40,458 nucleotides of DNA from Firmicutes bacterium HGW-Firmicutes-10 (GCA_002841605.1 PHAF01000002.1:1-40458); one strand, 5' to 3'. Shown: positions 8,851 to 17,647, numbered from the stretch's first letter. A program made the numbers and translations. The notes: generated by a model from the letters alone, not told the origin.

Positions 8851-9735
8851 ATGAAAGGTATTATACTAGCAGGAGGGTCTGGTACCAGATTATATCCGCT
8901 TACCATGGTCACAAGTAAACAATTACTACCTATTTATGACAAACCCATGATTTATTACCCGCTATCAGTACTTATGCTTGCTGGAATCAAAGATATTTTG
9001 ATTATATCAACTCCGCAGGATTTACCTAATTTCGAAAAATTATTAGGTGATGGAAGTGAGTTTGGAATTGCTCTTTCATATGCTGAACAACCTTCACCGG
9101 ATGGACTCGCGCAGGCATTTCTTATAGGAGAGAGTTTTATCGGTACAGATAATGTTGCTATGATACTTGGAGATAACATCTATTATGGCAACGGGTTCAC
9201 TTCGATACTAAAAGAAGCTGTTGAAAATGCAAAGAATCGGATCGCAACTATTTTTGGTTATTATGTTAACGACCCTGAGAGATTTGGTATCGTTGAATTC
9301 GATGACCAAGGAAAGGTCATTTCAGTAGAAGAAAAGCCCAAAGATCCCAAGTCTAACTACTGTATTACAGGTTTATATTTTTATGATAACAGAGTGGTTG
9401 ACTTTGCAAAAAAAGTAAAACCATCTAAAAGAGGAGAGTTGGAGATTACTGATTTAAACAGATTGTATCTTGAGGATGGCACTTTAAATGTTAAGTTGCT
9501 TGGAAGGGGATATGCTTGGCTTGATACGGGAACGATGGACAGTCTGTTGGAGGCCGCTGAGTTTGTCCAGATGGTCGAAAAAAGGCAAAGTATTAAAATT
9601 TCAGCACTTGAGGAAATTGCTTTTAATAATAAATGGATTGATAAACAAAAATTGCTTTTATCAGCAAAGAAATACGGGAAATCTCCATACGGAGAACACC
9701 TTTTAAAAGTTGCCGAGGATAAAATCAGATACTAG
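8851..9735 (+). CDS. rmlA: Glucose-1-phosphate thymidylyltransferase RmlA
   Basis: A 294-residue nucleotidyltransferase with [13 protein letters not shown] at the N-terminus, [18 protein letters not shown], and [13 protein letters not shown], all diagnostic of RmlA. It joins glucose-1-phosphate to dTTP to give dTDP-glucose, the first step to dTDP-L-rhamnose. An in-frame ATG at 8833 also exists, but AAAGGA at 8836-8841 sits nine bases before the ATG at 8851, and MKGIILAGG is the usual family N-terminus, so 8851 was chosen. The fused RmlC-RmlD gene follows at once. Feedback by dTDP-rhamnose is known for the family. Confidence 0.95.
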   Translation: MKGIILAGGSGTRLYPLTMVTSKQLLPIYDKPMIYYPLSVLMLAGIKDILIISTPQDLPNFEKLLGDGSEFGIALSYAEQPSPDGLAQAFLIGESFIGTDNVAMILGDNIYYGNGFTSILKEAVENAKNRIATIFGYYVNDPERFGIVEFDDQGKVISVEEKPKDPKSNYCITGLYFYDNRVVDFAKKVKPSKRGELEITDLNRLYLEDGTLNVKLLGRGYAWLDTGTMDSLLEAAEFVQMVEKRQSIKISALEEIAFNNKWIDKQKLLLSAKKYGKSPYGEHLLKVAEDKIRY

Positions 9736-9746
9736 TGAGGTATTCT

Positions 9747-11135
9747 ATGAATATTGTAAAAACAAAGTTGGATGATGTATGGATTATTGAACCGGATGTT
9801 TTTGGAGATCATCGAGGGTGGTTTACTGAAACTTACTCAAAGAAAAAATTTGAGGAAGTTGGCATTACTGTTAATTTTATTCAAGACAATCATTCAATGT
9901 CCAGCCAAAAGGGAACTCTTAGGGGATTGCATTATCAAACTAATCCAAAGGCTCAAACAAAATTGGTCAGGTGTTCAAAAGGTAAAATTCTTGATGTTGC
10001 TGTTGATTTGCGTAAAGGTTCAGCTACGTTTGGGAATTGGGTAAGTGTCGAATTATCAGATGAAAACAAAAGGCAGCTCCTTATTCCCAAGGGCTTTGCG
10101 CATGGGTTTCTTTCGTTAACCGACAAAGTTGAGGTTCAATATAAAGTAGATGAGTTTTACTCGGTTGATTGCGATAGAAGCATCAGGTACAATGATCCGG
10201 ATATAGGGGTAGAATGGGGTATAGAAAATCCTATTCTTTCTCAAAAAGATTTATCTGCACCGTTTTTAAGAGATCGCGATCCGGGGTTTAGCATGAGATT
10301 TTTGGTTACTGGTGGCAATGGCCAATTGGGTCATGATGTAGTAAAGAGATTAAGAGATTTGAATATGGATGTTGTTGCTCCAACAAGAAGTGAGTTTGAC
10401 ATTACAAACAGAGAGCAGGTTTTCGATTATGTATGTAGAGAGAAACCTGATTTTATTATTCATTGTGCTGCATACACATTCGTTGATAAAGCAGAAGATG
10501 AAAAAGAATTGTGTTATTCTATTAATGTGAATGGAACAATGAATGTGGTTGATGCCGCAAAAATAGTAAACGCAAGGATGGTATTCATTAGTTCTGATTA
10601 TGTTTTTGGTGGGACTGGTGATGAAGCTAACCATGAGGATACTGAAACCAACCCGGTTAATTACTATGGGTACACAAAGGAACTTGGTGAACAGTTAGTC
10701 AAGAATTCATTACTTCGGTATTTCATTGTCAGAACCTCGTGGGTTTATGGATTGCATGGAAATAATTTTGTTAAAACCATGCTCAGACTAGCTGAAAGTA
10801 AAAGTGAAATCAAGGTTGTTAGTGATCAGATGGGTGCGCCAACATATACTGTTGATCTGGCGAAGTTTATCGTTGATTTGATTCAGACTGAAAATTATGG
10901 TATTTATCATGGTGTCAATGAAGGATATTGCAGTTGGTATGATTTTGCCAAGATGATTTTTGATATGTCCGGAAAAAATACCGAAGTAACTGCCATTTCT
11001 TCAGAAGAATTCCCAACCAAGGCAAAGCGCCCTAAAAACTCGCGATTGACTAAGTTAAATACAGATTTGGCAAAAGTAGAGAGATTACCGAACTGGGAAG
11101 ATGCTTTGAAAAGGTTTTTGTCACAATTGCTGTAA
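9747..11135 (+). CDS. rmlCD: Bifunctional RmlC-RmlD: dTDP-4-dehydrorhamnose 3,5-epimerase/reductase fusion
   Basis: One continuous 462-residue protein. Residues 1 to about 180 are the RmlC cupin epimerase, with GDHRGWFTE, the catalytic His in RGLHYQ (H62) and IPKGFAHGFLSL. From about residue 183 a second start-like MRFLVTGGNGQLGHD opens a full RmlD reductase, with SSDYVFGG and the YxxxK in YYGYTKELGE. The two would carry out the last two steps from dTDP-4-keto-6-deoxyglucose to dTDP-L-rhamnose. A GTG at 9735 overlapping the rmlA stop is in frame, but GTGAGG there serves as the ribosome site for the ATG at 9747. No frameshift or stop separates the domains. Confidence 0.93.
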   Translation: MNIVKTKLDDVWIIEPDVFGDHRGWFTETYSKKKFEEVGITVNFIQDNHSMSSQKGTLRGLHYQTNPKAQTKLVRCSKGKILDVAVDLRKGSATFGNWVSVELSDENKRQLLIPKGFAHGFLSLTDKVEVQYKVDEFYSVDCDRSIRYNDPDIGVEWGIENPILSQKDLSAPFLRDRDPGFSMRFLVTGGNGQLGHDVVKRLRDLNMDVVAPTRSEFDITNREQVFDYVCREKPDFIIHCAAYTFVDKAEDEKELCYSINVNGTMNVVDAAKIVNARMVFISSDYVFGGTGDEANHEDTETNPVNYYGYTKELGEQLVKNSLLRYFIVRTSWVYGLHGNNFVKTMLRLAESKSEIKVVSDQMGAPTYTVDLAKFIVDLIQTENYGIYHGVNEGYCSWYDFAKMIFDMSGKNTEVTAISSEEFPTKAKRPKNSRLTKLNTDLAKVERLPNWEDALKRFLSQLL

Positions 11136-11154
11136 GAATGAAGAGGTCAATCCA

Positions 11155-12573
11155 TTGAATGTTAAAGTGCTGAATTTTATAAAGAATATGTCATATACAA
11201 TATCTTCGAACCTAATAGCACTAGTTGTGTCGACTTTAGTGGTTTTAATTGTACCAAAGCTCATTGGTATTGAAGAATACGGCTATTGGCAGCTCTATAT
11301 TTTTTATTCATCGTATGTCGGTTTCTTGCATTTTGGATGGAATGATGGCATTTATTTAAGGTTTGGTGGGGAAGATTATGAGAATTTGGATAAAAAACTT
11401 TTTTTCTCACAGTTTATTGAGCTGCTCATTTTTCAAATCTTTATCGGTCTTTTTGTTTGGATATTTGCGATAATTTTTACAGATGATGTAAATCGAAGCT
11501 TTATATTACAAATGGTTGCAATTGCCATGGTTTTATTGAATACCAGGTTGATGTTTCTTTATATCCTTCAAGCTACAAATAGAATTAAAGAATATGCGCG
11601 CATCACAATGATCGATAGAATCGTTTATATTGTTTTGATTATTTTGTTTTTGTTTCTTGGTGTAAGAGACTTCAAGCTGTTAGTTATAACTGATTTAGTG
11701 GGAAAGTTTGCATCGTTAGTTCTAGCAATTTATTCTTGCAAAGAGATTGCTATCAACAAATTGAGTGATTTTTATTTCACTTTCAAAGAAATAGTTACCA
11801 ATACTTCAGTGGGTATCAAGTTGATGTTTGCAAATATTGCAAGTATGCTGATTATTGGCATTGTCAGGCTTGGTATTGAGCGCACATGGGATGTAGCTAC
11901 ATTTGGTAAAGTTTCATTAACGTTAAGCATTTCGAATATGATGATGATATTTATCAATGCGATAGGTATTATAATGTTTCCGATTTTACGGAAGACAAAC
12001 CAGAAAAATTTGGCGAATATTTACACTTCGATTCGGGATTTTCTAATGATATTCTTGCTTGGAGTTTTGGTGTTTTATTATCCCCTAAAATCTGCCATGG
12101 GATTTTGGCTGCCACAATATGCAGAAAGCCTTTTGTATATGTCATTGGTTTTCCCGATGTTTGTATTTGAGGGGAAAATGGCTTTACTTATCAATACTTA
12201 TTTAAAGACTCTCAGGCGTGAAAATGTCATGTTGCGAATAAATTTGTCAGCTATGTTTTTGAGTTTGCTTCTGACTTTCATATCAACACAGATTTTCCAG
12301 AATCTTGACTTTGCTATTGTTAACATAGTTGTACTTTTAGCACTTCGATCCGTTCTTGCGGAAGCTTATTTATCCAAGGAGTTAAATATTAAAGTGACAA
12401 GTGATATCTTCCTTGAATTATCACTTACTATTGTTTTTATTCTGTCAGGTTGGTTTATCAACTCGTGGAGTACAACATTGATTTATGGAGCTGCATTTCT
12501 GATATATCTGTTGATTAAAAGAAAAGATATTGTTGAGACTACAAAAAATCTAAAGCAAATTGTGAAAGCGTAG
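11155..12573 (+). CDS. wzx: Wzx-type polysaccharide flippase (locus A)
   Basis: A 472-residue polytopic membrane protein with about 12-14 hydrophobic stretches. It opens with VLNFIKNMSYTISSNLIALVVSTLVV, and the VPKLIGIEEYGYWQLYIFYSSYVG segment is typical of the PST/MATE flippases that move undecaprenyl-linked repeat units across the membrane. The start is TTG at 11155, with AAGAGGT seven to eight bases upstream; no in-frame ATG lies nearby. It sits between rmlCD and rmlB in the rhamnose operon. It shares little visible sequence with the second flippase at 29339, which fits two separate polymers. Confidence 0.9.
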   Translation: MNVKVLNFIKNMSYTISSNLIALVVSTLVVLIVPKLIGIEEYGYWQLYIFYSSYVGFLHFGWNDGIYLRFGGEDYENLDKKLFFSQFIELLIFQIFIGLFVWIFAIIFTDDVNRSFILQMVAIAMVLLNTRLMFLYILQATNRIKEYARITMIDRIVYIVLIILFLFLGVRDFKLLVITDLVGKFASLVLAIYSCKEIAINKLSDFYFTFKEIVTNTSVGIKLMFANIASMLIIGIVRLGIERTWDVATFGKVSLTLSISNMMMIFINAIGIIMFPILRKTNQKNLANIYTSIRDFLMIFLLGVLVFYYPLKSAMGFWLPQYAESLLYMSLVFPMFVFEGKMALLINTYLKTLRRENVMLRINLSAMFLSLLLTFISTQIFQNLDFAIVNIVVLLALRSVLAEAYLSKELNIKVTSDIFLELSLTIVFILSGWFINSWSTTLIYGAAFLIYLLIKRKDIVETTKNLKQIVKA

Positions 12574-12585
12574 GAGGGTTAAGAA

Positions 12586-13641
12586 ATGAGAACGATTTTA
12601 GTTACAGGTGGTGCAGGATTTATAGGTAGCAATTTTATTAAGATGATGCTTAAAAAACACCCGGATTATCGGATTGTGAATGTGGATGTTTTGACGTATG
12701 CAGGTAATCTTGGGAATTTATCGGAAATTGATGCTTCTGAAAATTATGTTTTTGTTAAGACGGACATCAGAAACAGAGATGCCATGACCGAAATTTTCAA
12801 AGTGTACAGCCCCGATGCAATTGTTAATTTCGCTGCTGAATCTCATGTGGATCGCAGTATCGAAGAACCCGAGATATTCTTAACAACCAATATAATTGGA
12901 ACTCATGTCTTGTTGGAAACTGCGAAGAAGTTCTGGAAGATTGATTCAGACGATAAATATAGCAGGGAATACAAACCCGGCGTCAAATTTTTGCAAGTTT
13001 CTACGGATGAGGTATATGGTGCTTTAGGACAGTCAGGGTTATTTGTTGAAAGTATGCCTCTTTTGCCAAACAGTCCCTATTCTGCTTCAAAAGCTAGCGC
13101 AGATTTGATTGTCAGAGCATATAATGAAACGTTTGGAATGCCTGTTAATATAACAAGATGCAGCAATAATTACGGACCATACCAGTTTCCGGAGAAATTA
13201 ATCCCACTGATGATCAACAATTGTCTTCAGGAAAAAGATTTGCCTGTATATGGGGATGGAATGCAAGTAAGGGACTGGTTACACGTTTTTGATCATTGTG
13301 TGGCTATAGATACTGTTCTTCATAAAGGAAAAGATGGAGAAGTTTACAACATCGGTGGTAACAATGAAAAAGCGAATATCGAGATTGTAAAACTGATCAT
13401 TAATACTCTCGGGAAATCAGAAGATCTTATTAAGTATGTTAAGGATCGTCCGGGTCATGACAGAAGATATGCTATAGACAATACCAAAATCACGACAGAA
13501 TTAGGCTGGAAACCTTCTTATACTTTTGAGCAAGGGATTAAGGAAACCATTCAGTGGTATCTAGACAACAAAGAATGGACAGACAATATAGCAACCGGAG
13601 ATTATGCCAAGTATTATGAAAAGATGTATTCGAACGTTTGA
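12586..13641 (+). CDS. rmlB: dTDP-glucose 4,6-dehydratase RmlB
   Basis: A 351-residue extended SDR. It has TGGAGFIGSNF at the N-terminus, NFAAESHVDRSI, the catalytic STDEVYG (Asp-Glu pair replacing the simple SDR acid) and YSASKASAD (YxxxK). It turns dTDP-glucose into dTDP-4-keto-6-deoxyglucose, between RmlA and RmlCD. A GGAGGG ribosome site overlaps the wzx stop, so translation is coupled. It is the last gene of locus A; after it the + strand has a weak hairpin and then a new promoter. Gene order rmlA-rmlCD-wzx-rmlB is scrambled compared with the common rmlACBD order. Confidence 0.95.
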   Translation: MRTILVTGGAGFIGSNFIKMMLKKHPDYRIVNVDVLTYAGNLGNLSEIDASENYVFVKTDIRNRDAMTEIFKVYSPDAIVNFAAESHVDRSIEEPEIFLTTNIIGTHVLLETAKKFWKIDSDDKYSREYKPGVKFLQVSTDEVYGALGQSGLFVESMPLLPNSPYSASKASADLIVRAYNETFGMPVNITRCSNNYGPYQFPEKLIPLMINNCLQEKDLPVYGDGMQVRDWLHVFDHCVAIDTVLHKGKDGEVYNIGGNNEKANIEIVKLIINTLGKSEDLIKYVKDRPGHDRRYAIDNTKITTELGWKPSYTFEQGIKETIQWYLDNKEWTDNIATGDYAKYYEKMYSNV

Positions 13642-13713
13642 TTATTTTAAAAGTCAGTAAAATACACAAGTTGTTCATTGAAAGAAACAGATTACTTATC
13701 ATTAAATTGATAA

Positions 13714-13731
13714 ATGCTGTTTTTTCAGCAT
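13714..13731. repeat. Small inverted repeat next to the -35 box
   Basis: ATGCTG-TTTTTT-CAGCAT forms a six-pair stem three bases before the -35 box of the following promoter. There is no clean T-run after it, so it is a poor terminator; it could be an operator-like site. Confidence 0.35.
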
Positions 13732-13734
13732 ATT

Positions 13735-13763
13735 TTGACTGTTAAGAGCGATAGCAGTATAAT
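13735..13763 (+). promoter_or_regulatory. Sigma-A-type promoter for the DUF3048 lipoprotein
   Basis: TTGACT at 13735-13740, a 17-base spacer, and TATAAT at 13758-13763, near consensus. It lies 26 bases before the ATG at 13790 and separates this gene from locus A. Confidence 0.8.
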
Positions 13764-13789
13764 GTTCAGTATAGGAATGGGGAACCAAA

Positions 13790-14818
13790 ATGAAAAAACG
13801 TCTATACTTAGTCATCGTTTTGTTTTTAGTTCTTGGTTGCAGTCCAAAACCAATCGAAGAAAAACCAGATCCGGAAGACCCAATTGTTATCGAAGATCCA
13901 GTTGTAATCGAAGAACCAATCGTGCGTTCCGTTTTCAACGGATTTGAATATGATGAAGATGAATATGAAGCGTTTTCAATTATGATTGAAAATACTGCCG
14001 CTGCGCGTCCTCAATCGGGATTGTCATTGGCGGATATCGTTTATGAGATTGCTGTGGATGGTTGGAATATTTCGCGTTTTATGGCAATATTCGGTACAAA
14101 TCATCCCAACAAAGTTGGTCCTGTCCGTAGTGCAAGAGTTCCGTTTGCCAATCTTCAAAAGGAATGGAAACTTCCGTTTGCACATTATGGAAGCGCTGAA
14201 ACTGGACAAGGAGATGCTCTTGTAATCCTTAAATCCATCAATCTACCCATTCGCTTTGATGGTCATAAAGGATTGAATGATGAGTTTTATTCGAGGGATA
14301 GTGCGAGATCTTCTCCACACAATGCTTACTTTAATGCTGAAAAAGCTATGGTAAAAATACCTGAATTGACATACGAAAAGCGGTTTACATTCGATGATAT
14401 TTCAAATGTTGATAATGCAAACGTAGAGACCGTTACTATGAAATACTCAACCATCAATCTAGTGAAGTATGAGTATGATTCGACTACTAAGAAGTATTTA
14501 CGTTTTGTTAATGGTGATCCGCACATGGATGCTTATACTAAAAAGCAGTTAGCCATTACCAATATCATTGTTTTGCATGCACCTCATCGTTCTGTGGAAG
14601 CAGCTCAATATGTCCTTGTGGATTTTATCGGGGAAGGCAAAGCTGAATACTTTGTAAACGGTAAGCATGAAATAGGTTCTTGGTTGAAATCATCCGGTGA
14701 AGCCATTACTAAGTTCTTTAACAGTGCCGGGGAAGAGATTGTTCTGCTTCCGGGTAATACGTGGATTCAAGTTGTTCATGATAAAATAAAGATTGAGGTT
14801 TTACCCGTTGCTCAATAG
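13790..14818 (+). CDS. DUF3048 (YerB-like) lipoprotein
   Basis: A 342-residue exported lipoprotein. The signal peptide ends in the lipobox LVLGC (C17). A Pro/acidic linker follows, with three near-repeats of the type DPIVIE, DPVVIE, EPIVRS at about residues 27-45. The rest is the DUF3048 domain, with IENTAAARPQSGL, ADIVYEIAVDG, VGPVRSAR and FAHYGSAE. The family is found in Bacillota and its function is not established; cell-surface location is inferred from the lipobox. It has its own strong promoter and ends before a clear terminator, so it is a single-gene unit between the two polysaccharide loci. Confidence 0.88.
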   Translation: MKKRLYLVIVLFLVLGCSPKPIEEKPDPEDPIVIEDPVVIEEPIVRSVFNGFEYDEDEYEAFSIMIENTAAARPQSGLSLADIVYEIAVDGWNISRFMAIFGTNHPNKVGPVRSARVPFANLQKEWKLPFAHYGSAETGQGDALVILKSINLPIRFDGHKGLNDEFYSRDSARSSPHNAYFNAEKAMVKIPELTYEKRFTFDDISNVDNANVETVTMKYSTINLVKYEYDSTTKKYLRFVNGDPHMDAYTKKQLAITNIIVLHAPHRSVEAAQYVLVDFIGEGKAEYFVNGKHEIGSWLKSSGEAITKFFNSAGEEIVLLPGNTWIQVVHDKIKIEVLPVAQ

Positions 14819-14843
14819 GTAGATTCTTGTTCAATAACATAAG

Positions 14844-14881
14844 TGTCGCTTTCTTCGATGTGAGTCTGCGACATTTTTTTT
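14844..14881 (+). terminator. Intrinsic terminator after the DUF3048 gene
   Basis: TGTCGC at 14844-14849 pairs with GCGACA at 14868-14873, followed by eight T (14874-14881). The 18-base loop is long but the stem and T-run are clear. Confidence 0.7.
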
Positions 14882-14970
14882 GGCTATTCTGCTCATTATG
14901 AACTTTGACAGGTCAATTGTATATAAAGGTTGCGTATGATAAAATGAAGAATATTAAAGGGGGGTAGCAA

Positions 14971-16506
14971 ATGAACAAAAAGAGATCTCACTTACTGATT
15001 TCAGTTTCTATCTTAGCTCTATTGATACTCATTGTTTCGGGCTGTTCTAAAAAGCCGGGTAATGATCTTTTGAATATGAAGTTTACCAAAGTGTATGTGG
15101 GTGGCTGGATGATGGAAACCGAAGATCGTCAGAAGCCGTTAAGTGAGGCGGATCGACTCGAGATCACCAACATCATTCAAATGTCGAAGTGGACATATCA
15201 AAAAGATTTGTCAGTGACTACTCAAAAGCCGATCATTGTTTTATATGATGCTTTAGGTGCGAAAGTTTCGATCAGTGAATATCAGGGTCAGGCCTTGGTG
15301 TATTATGTCGATGCATCAGCGCGCAACCGGGAGTTCTATTTTGCGCCGGCGGAGATATTACCGTTAATCAAAGCATTTAATGCACGTATAGAGCCGGATT
15401 TGGTCATTGGGGACAATGAAGAGTTGCCGGCGGAGTTATTGAACGTGTGGTTTACAAGCGCTTATGTAGGGCCTACACAAGACGCTACAGAGGATAAGTG
15501 GTTTGAATTAAAACAAGAGGACAGTTTGTATATCCGTGCGATGTTGGATATGAGTCGTTGGAGTGAAGCAAAGGACTTATCGGGTTATGCCTTTGAGTCT
15601 TACTATATGTTGAAAGGTGACGGGGGTTGGACGTTAAGTGTCGGTGTGCTTGCGGAGCAGGCCTTGGTGTCAGTCATCAACCCGCAAGTGGGTTATGCGC
15701 GTAAAGTGTTTTATGCGCCGATCAGCGTTTTGGGTGAAATTGAGGAAGTGTTACGTCGTTTGAGTCCGGTGATAGAAGTGGAAATCGTGGAGTTTATCAA
15801 TGCCAATCTCTCGCGTGCATATATCGGGGATTCCTGGATGGAATGGGATGGCAAGTGGTTTGATTTAAGTGAACCGCAGGGCAGTGAATTGCGCAGTTTA
15901 TTACGCATTGAAGACTGGATCGTGGCACATGATTTGCCGGCAAGGGGACTCGATGTGATTTACATCGTATCTTCGGATGACGGCATCTCGTTGTCGGTTT
16001 GTATTTGGGATGAGGATCGTTCTTTAGTCGGTGTGTCAGTAGTTGATAATGATATCGTGCGCAGGGAGTTCTATTATGCGCCGGTGACCATTATTTTGGA
16101 CGGTCAGAATTTGTTGACACAGATCCGTCCGGCATCGAAATATCCGCAGCTGAGTGAAGAATTGTTGAATGTGACGCTCATTGAGGTGTTTACCGGTGTC
16201 TGGTCGAATGACCCGGATGAGTTTGTGGAAGAATGGAGTGCCATAAGCGCGGAGAATGCGGTAGCATTAAGAGATTCACTGTCATTTGATTCTTGGGTCG
16301 TGGCGGAAAATCTGCCGCCGGTCGGGTTGAATCCGCAGGTATTGGTTAGAAGTGCAGATGGTATCCGGATATTTGGAACGATATTTGATGGTAAGTCGCT
16401 CTTTGGGGTGACCAATGAAGATGGTAATTCCCCGGCTCAGTATTATTTTGCGCCGGAGTGGGTCGTTGAGTTTTTAGTGGATTTATTGGAGTCGCTGGGA
16501 TACTAA
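14971..16506 (+). CDS. Lipoprotein with four tandem ~100-residue repeats, function unknown
   Basis: A 511-residue protein with a signal peptide and lipobox VSGC (C25). The mature part consists of four copies of one domain, at about residues 33-130, 156-254, 274-375 and 398-498. Each copy starts like LLNVxFTxxYVG, has W-x(2-4)-L-S and SxWxxAxDL in the middle, and ends with (E/V)(F/Y)(Y/F)(F/Y)AP followed by a hydrophobic pair. The copies have diverged well, so the duplication is old. No catalytic motif is visible; a binding or envelope-structural role is possible. I do not recognise a named family. It is preceded by a GGGGGG ribosome site and is probably transcribed alone. Base use is less A+T-rich than the polysaccharide genes. 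Confidence 0.8.
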   Translation: MNKKRSHLLISVSILALLILIVSGCSKKPGNDLLNMKFTKVYVGGWMMETEDRQKPLSEADRLEITNIIQMSKWTYQKDLSVTTQKPIIVLYDALGAKVSISEYQGQALVYYVDASARNREFYFAPAEILPLIKAFNARIEPDLVIGDNEELPAELLNVWFTSAYVGPTQDATEDKWFELKQEDSLYIRAMLDMSRWSEAKDLSGYAFESYYMLKGDGGWTLSVGVLAEQALVSVINPQVGYARKVFYAPISVLGEIEEVLRRLSPVIEVEIVEFINANLSRAYIGDSWMEWDGKWFDLSEPQGSELRSLLRIEDWIVAHDLPARGLDVIYIVSSDDGISLSVCIWDEDRSLVGVSVVDNDIVRREFYYAPVTIILDGQNLLTQIRPASKYPQLSEELLNVTLIEVFTGVWSNDPDEFVEEWSAISAENAVALRDSLSFDSWVVAENLPPVGLNPQVLVRSADGIRIFGTIFDGKSLFGVTNEDGNSPAQYYFAPEWVVEFLVDLLESLGY

Positions 16507-16510
16507 AAAA

Positions 16511-16543
16511 AAACGGAGGTTGCTATCAAGCAACTTCCGTTTT
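16511..16543 (-). terminator. Terminator for the minus-strand kinase operon (possibly bidirectional)
   Basis: ACGGAGGTTGCT at 16513-16524 and AGCAACTTCCGT at 16529-16540 form a 12-pair stem with one G-T wobble. On the minus strand it is followed by a long T-run; on the plus strand only by TTTTG. It lies between two convergent units. Confidence 0.8.
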
Positions 16544-16681
16544 GTCTTCTTCTTCAATAACCATGCCACCGGCACAGCAGCCGTGGACTTTCTTGGCATC
16601 TTCGCCGATGATACGGTAGATAAAAAACATCAATCCGCCAAAGGCTATCAGAAACAGTGCAACTATCAGAAAATCTTGCAT
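16526..16681 (-). CDS. Small membrane protein with VHGCC motif (copy 2)
   Basis: A 51-residue protein: one membrane segment at about residues 4-23, then a polar stretch IIGEDAKKVHGCCAGG and an acidic tail. It is clearly related to the 47-residue product directly upstream, sharing the arrangement membrane segment, I(I/L)G, basic patch, VHGC, GG, acidic/polar tail. The layout recalls the small FeoB-associated Cys-rich membrane proteins, but the Cys pattern is shorter and I would not assign that function. AAGGAG lies seven bases before the ATG and overlaps the upstream gene's stop. Last gene of the cpsD operon; the terminator stem overlaps its 3' end. A longer start 14 codons upstream exists but has no ribosome site. 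Confidence 0.72.
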   Translation of the reverse strand: MQDFLIVALFLIAFGGLMFFIYRIIGEDAKKVHGCCAGGMVIEEEDKTEVA

Positions 16682-16685
16682 ATTG

Positions 16686-16829
16686 TTACTCCTTTGTGTT
16701 CTTTTCAACGGTATATCCACCACCGGTACAGCCGTGGACGTTTTTGCGTTCTTTACCTAATATCCAGGTAAACACTCCGATCAAAGCACCGACGATCACA
16801 AAGGAAAGGATGACTTCAATCTCAGACAT
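16686..16829 (-). CDS. Small membrane protein with VHGC motif (copy 1)
   Basis: A 47-residue protein starting MSEIEVILSFVIVGALIG, with one membrane segment at about residues 5-24 and then LGKERKNVHGCTGGG and a polar tail. Its ATG overlaps the last 8 bases of the kinase gene, with AAGGGG ten bases before it inside the kinase gene, so translation is coupled. Four bases separate it from its paralogue downstream. The single Cys next to His and Gly could bind metal or be modified; nothing further can be said from sequence. It is too short for most automatic gene calls. Confidence 0.7.
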   Translation of the reverse strand: MSEIEVILSFVIVGALIGVFTWILGKERKNVHGCTGGGYTVEKNTKE

Positions 16830-17622
16830 TGGTTTTACCCCTTTTGTCCTCTTTACGGACTTTCTTTTTGCGCTGTTTCAACTGTTGACCCAGCGTTTTG
16901 TTTTGTACGGTATTGTAATAATAACTGTAATAGGAATTGCGTTCTTCTTTGATCATCGTAACGCAGGTACCGATCACGTTGATGCCAGCCCGTTTGCATT
17001 GAGTCAAGGCAACTTTGGCGTGTTCTTTTTTGGTTTGCTCACTCGCAACACAGAAGAGCATGCCATCGGCTGCAAGTCCGACCGGAATGGCGTCGGGTAC
17101 CGGTAGTACCGGGGGGCCGTCCATAATGATCATATCGAAGCGCAGTTTCAGAAAACCAATGAACTCGCGAAAGCGCTTGGATGATAACATTTCGGCCGGG
17201 TTGGGGACATTGGGTCCTGAAGGCATGACGTAGAGATCATTTGCAATGTTGGGGTGCTTGATCTGTTGGACGTATTTCAGTACATTGAATCCATCGTTTT
17301 TAAAGTTAAGCAAAGCATCGGAGAGTCCGTTGCCATTGGATAAGTGAAACAGACGGTGAATATCCGGGATTCGCAAGTCACAGTCAATCAACAATACGCG
17401 TTGGCGATGTGAAGCCATAACGACAGCCAGATTAGCAGATGTAGTGCTTTTGCCCTCTGCAGCGTTGGCTGATGTGACCACAAGCACATTGATGTCGCTG
17501 TTAAAAGCGGAAAATTCGATATTTGTGCGCAAATGTCGGTATGCTTCACTGTGATCAAACACATATCCGCCATTTGAATTCTTTGGTTTTTCTCGTAAGG
17601 TGACTAAATTGATTTTTTCCAT
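16822..17622 (-). CDS. cpsD: CpsD/CapB-like bacterial tyrosine kinase
   Basis: A 266-residue BY-kinase. It shows the Walker A AAEGKSTT (54-61), the Walker A' LLIDCD (77-82) and the Walker B DMIIMDGPP (163-171). A tyrosine cluster YYSYYY at 231-236 is the autophosphorylation site, and unlike many CpsD proteins it is followed by a strongly basic 30-residue tail. It would act with the Wzz-like protein as a two-part kinase that controls chain length and export. The frame is open far upstream, but MEKINLVTLREKP with AAGGGGG before it is the normal family start. It is transcribed away from wzz and cpsB rather than in the usual cpsBCD order, and heads an operon with two small membrane proteins. Confidence 0.9.
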   Translation of the reverse strand: MEKINLVTLREKPKNSNGGYVFDHSEAYRHLRTNIEFSAFNSDINVLVVTSANAAEGKSTTSANLAVVMASHRQRVLLIDCDLRIPDIHRLFHLSNGNGLSDALLNFKNDGFNVLKYVQQIKHPNIANDLYVMPSGPNVPNPAEMLSSKRFREFIGFLKLRFDMIIMDGPPVLPVPDAIPVGLAADGMLFCVASEQTKKEHAKVALTQCKRAGINVIGTCVTMIKEERNSYYSYYYNTVQNKTLGQQLKQRKKKVRKEDKRGKTNV

Positions 17623-17647
17623 GGGATCCCCCTTTAAGCATAGGTCA

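Noticed and set aside
13714-13731. Hairpin as terminator of locus A
   Set aside because: The T-run is in the loop rather than after the stem, and the following bases form the -35 of the next promoter.
14905-14940. TTGACA at 14905 with TATGAT at 14935 as a promoter for the repeat lipoprotein
   Set aside because: The spacing is 24 bases, far from 17, and no better -10 is found, so I did not list it.
16657-17106. A 149-codon plus-strand open frame
   Set aside because: It is the antisense of the kinase 3' half and the small VHGC genes, all of which have ribosome sites and real motifs.
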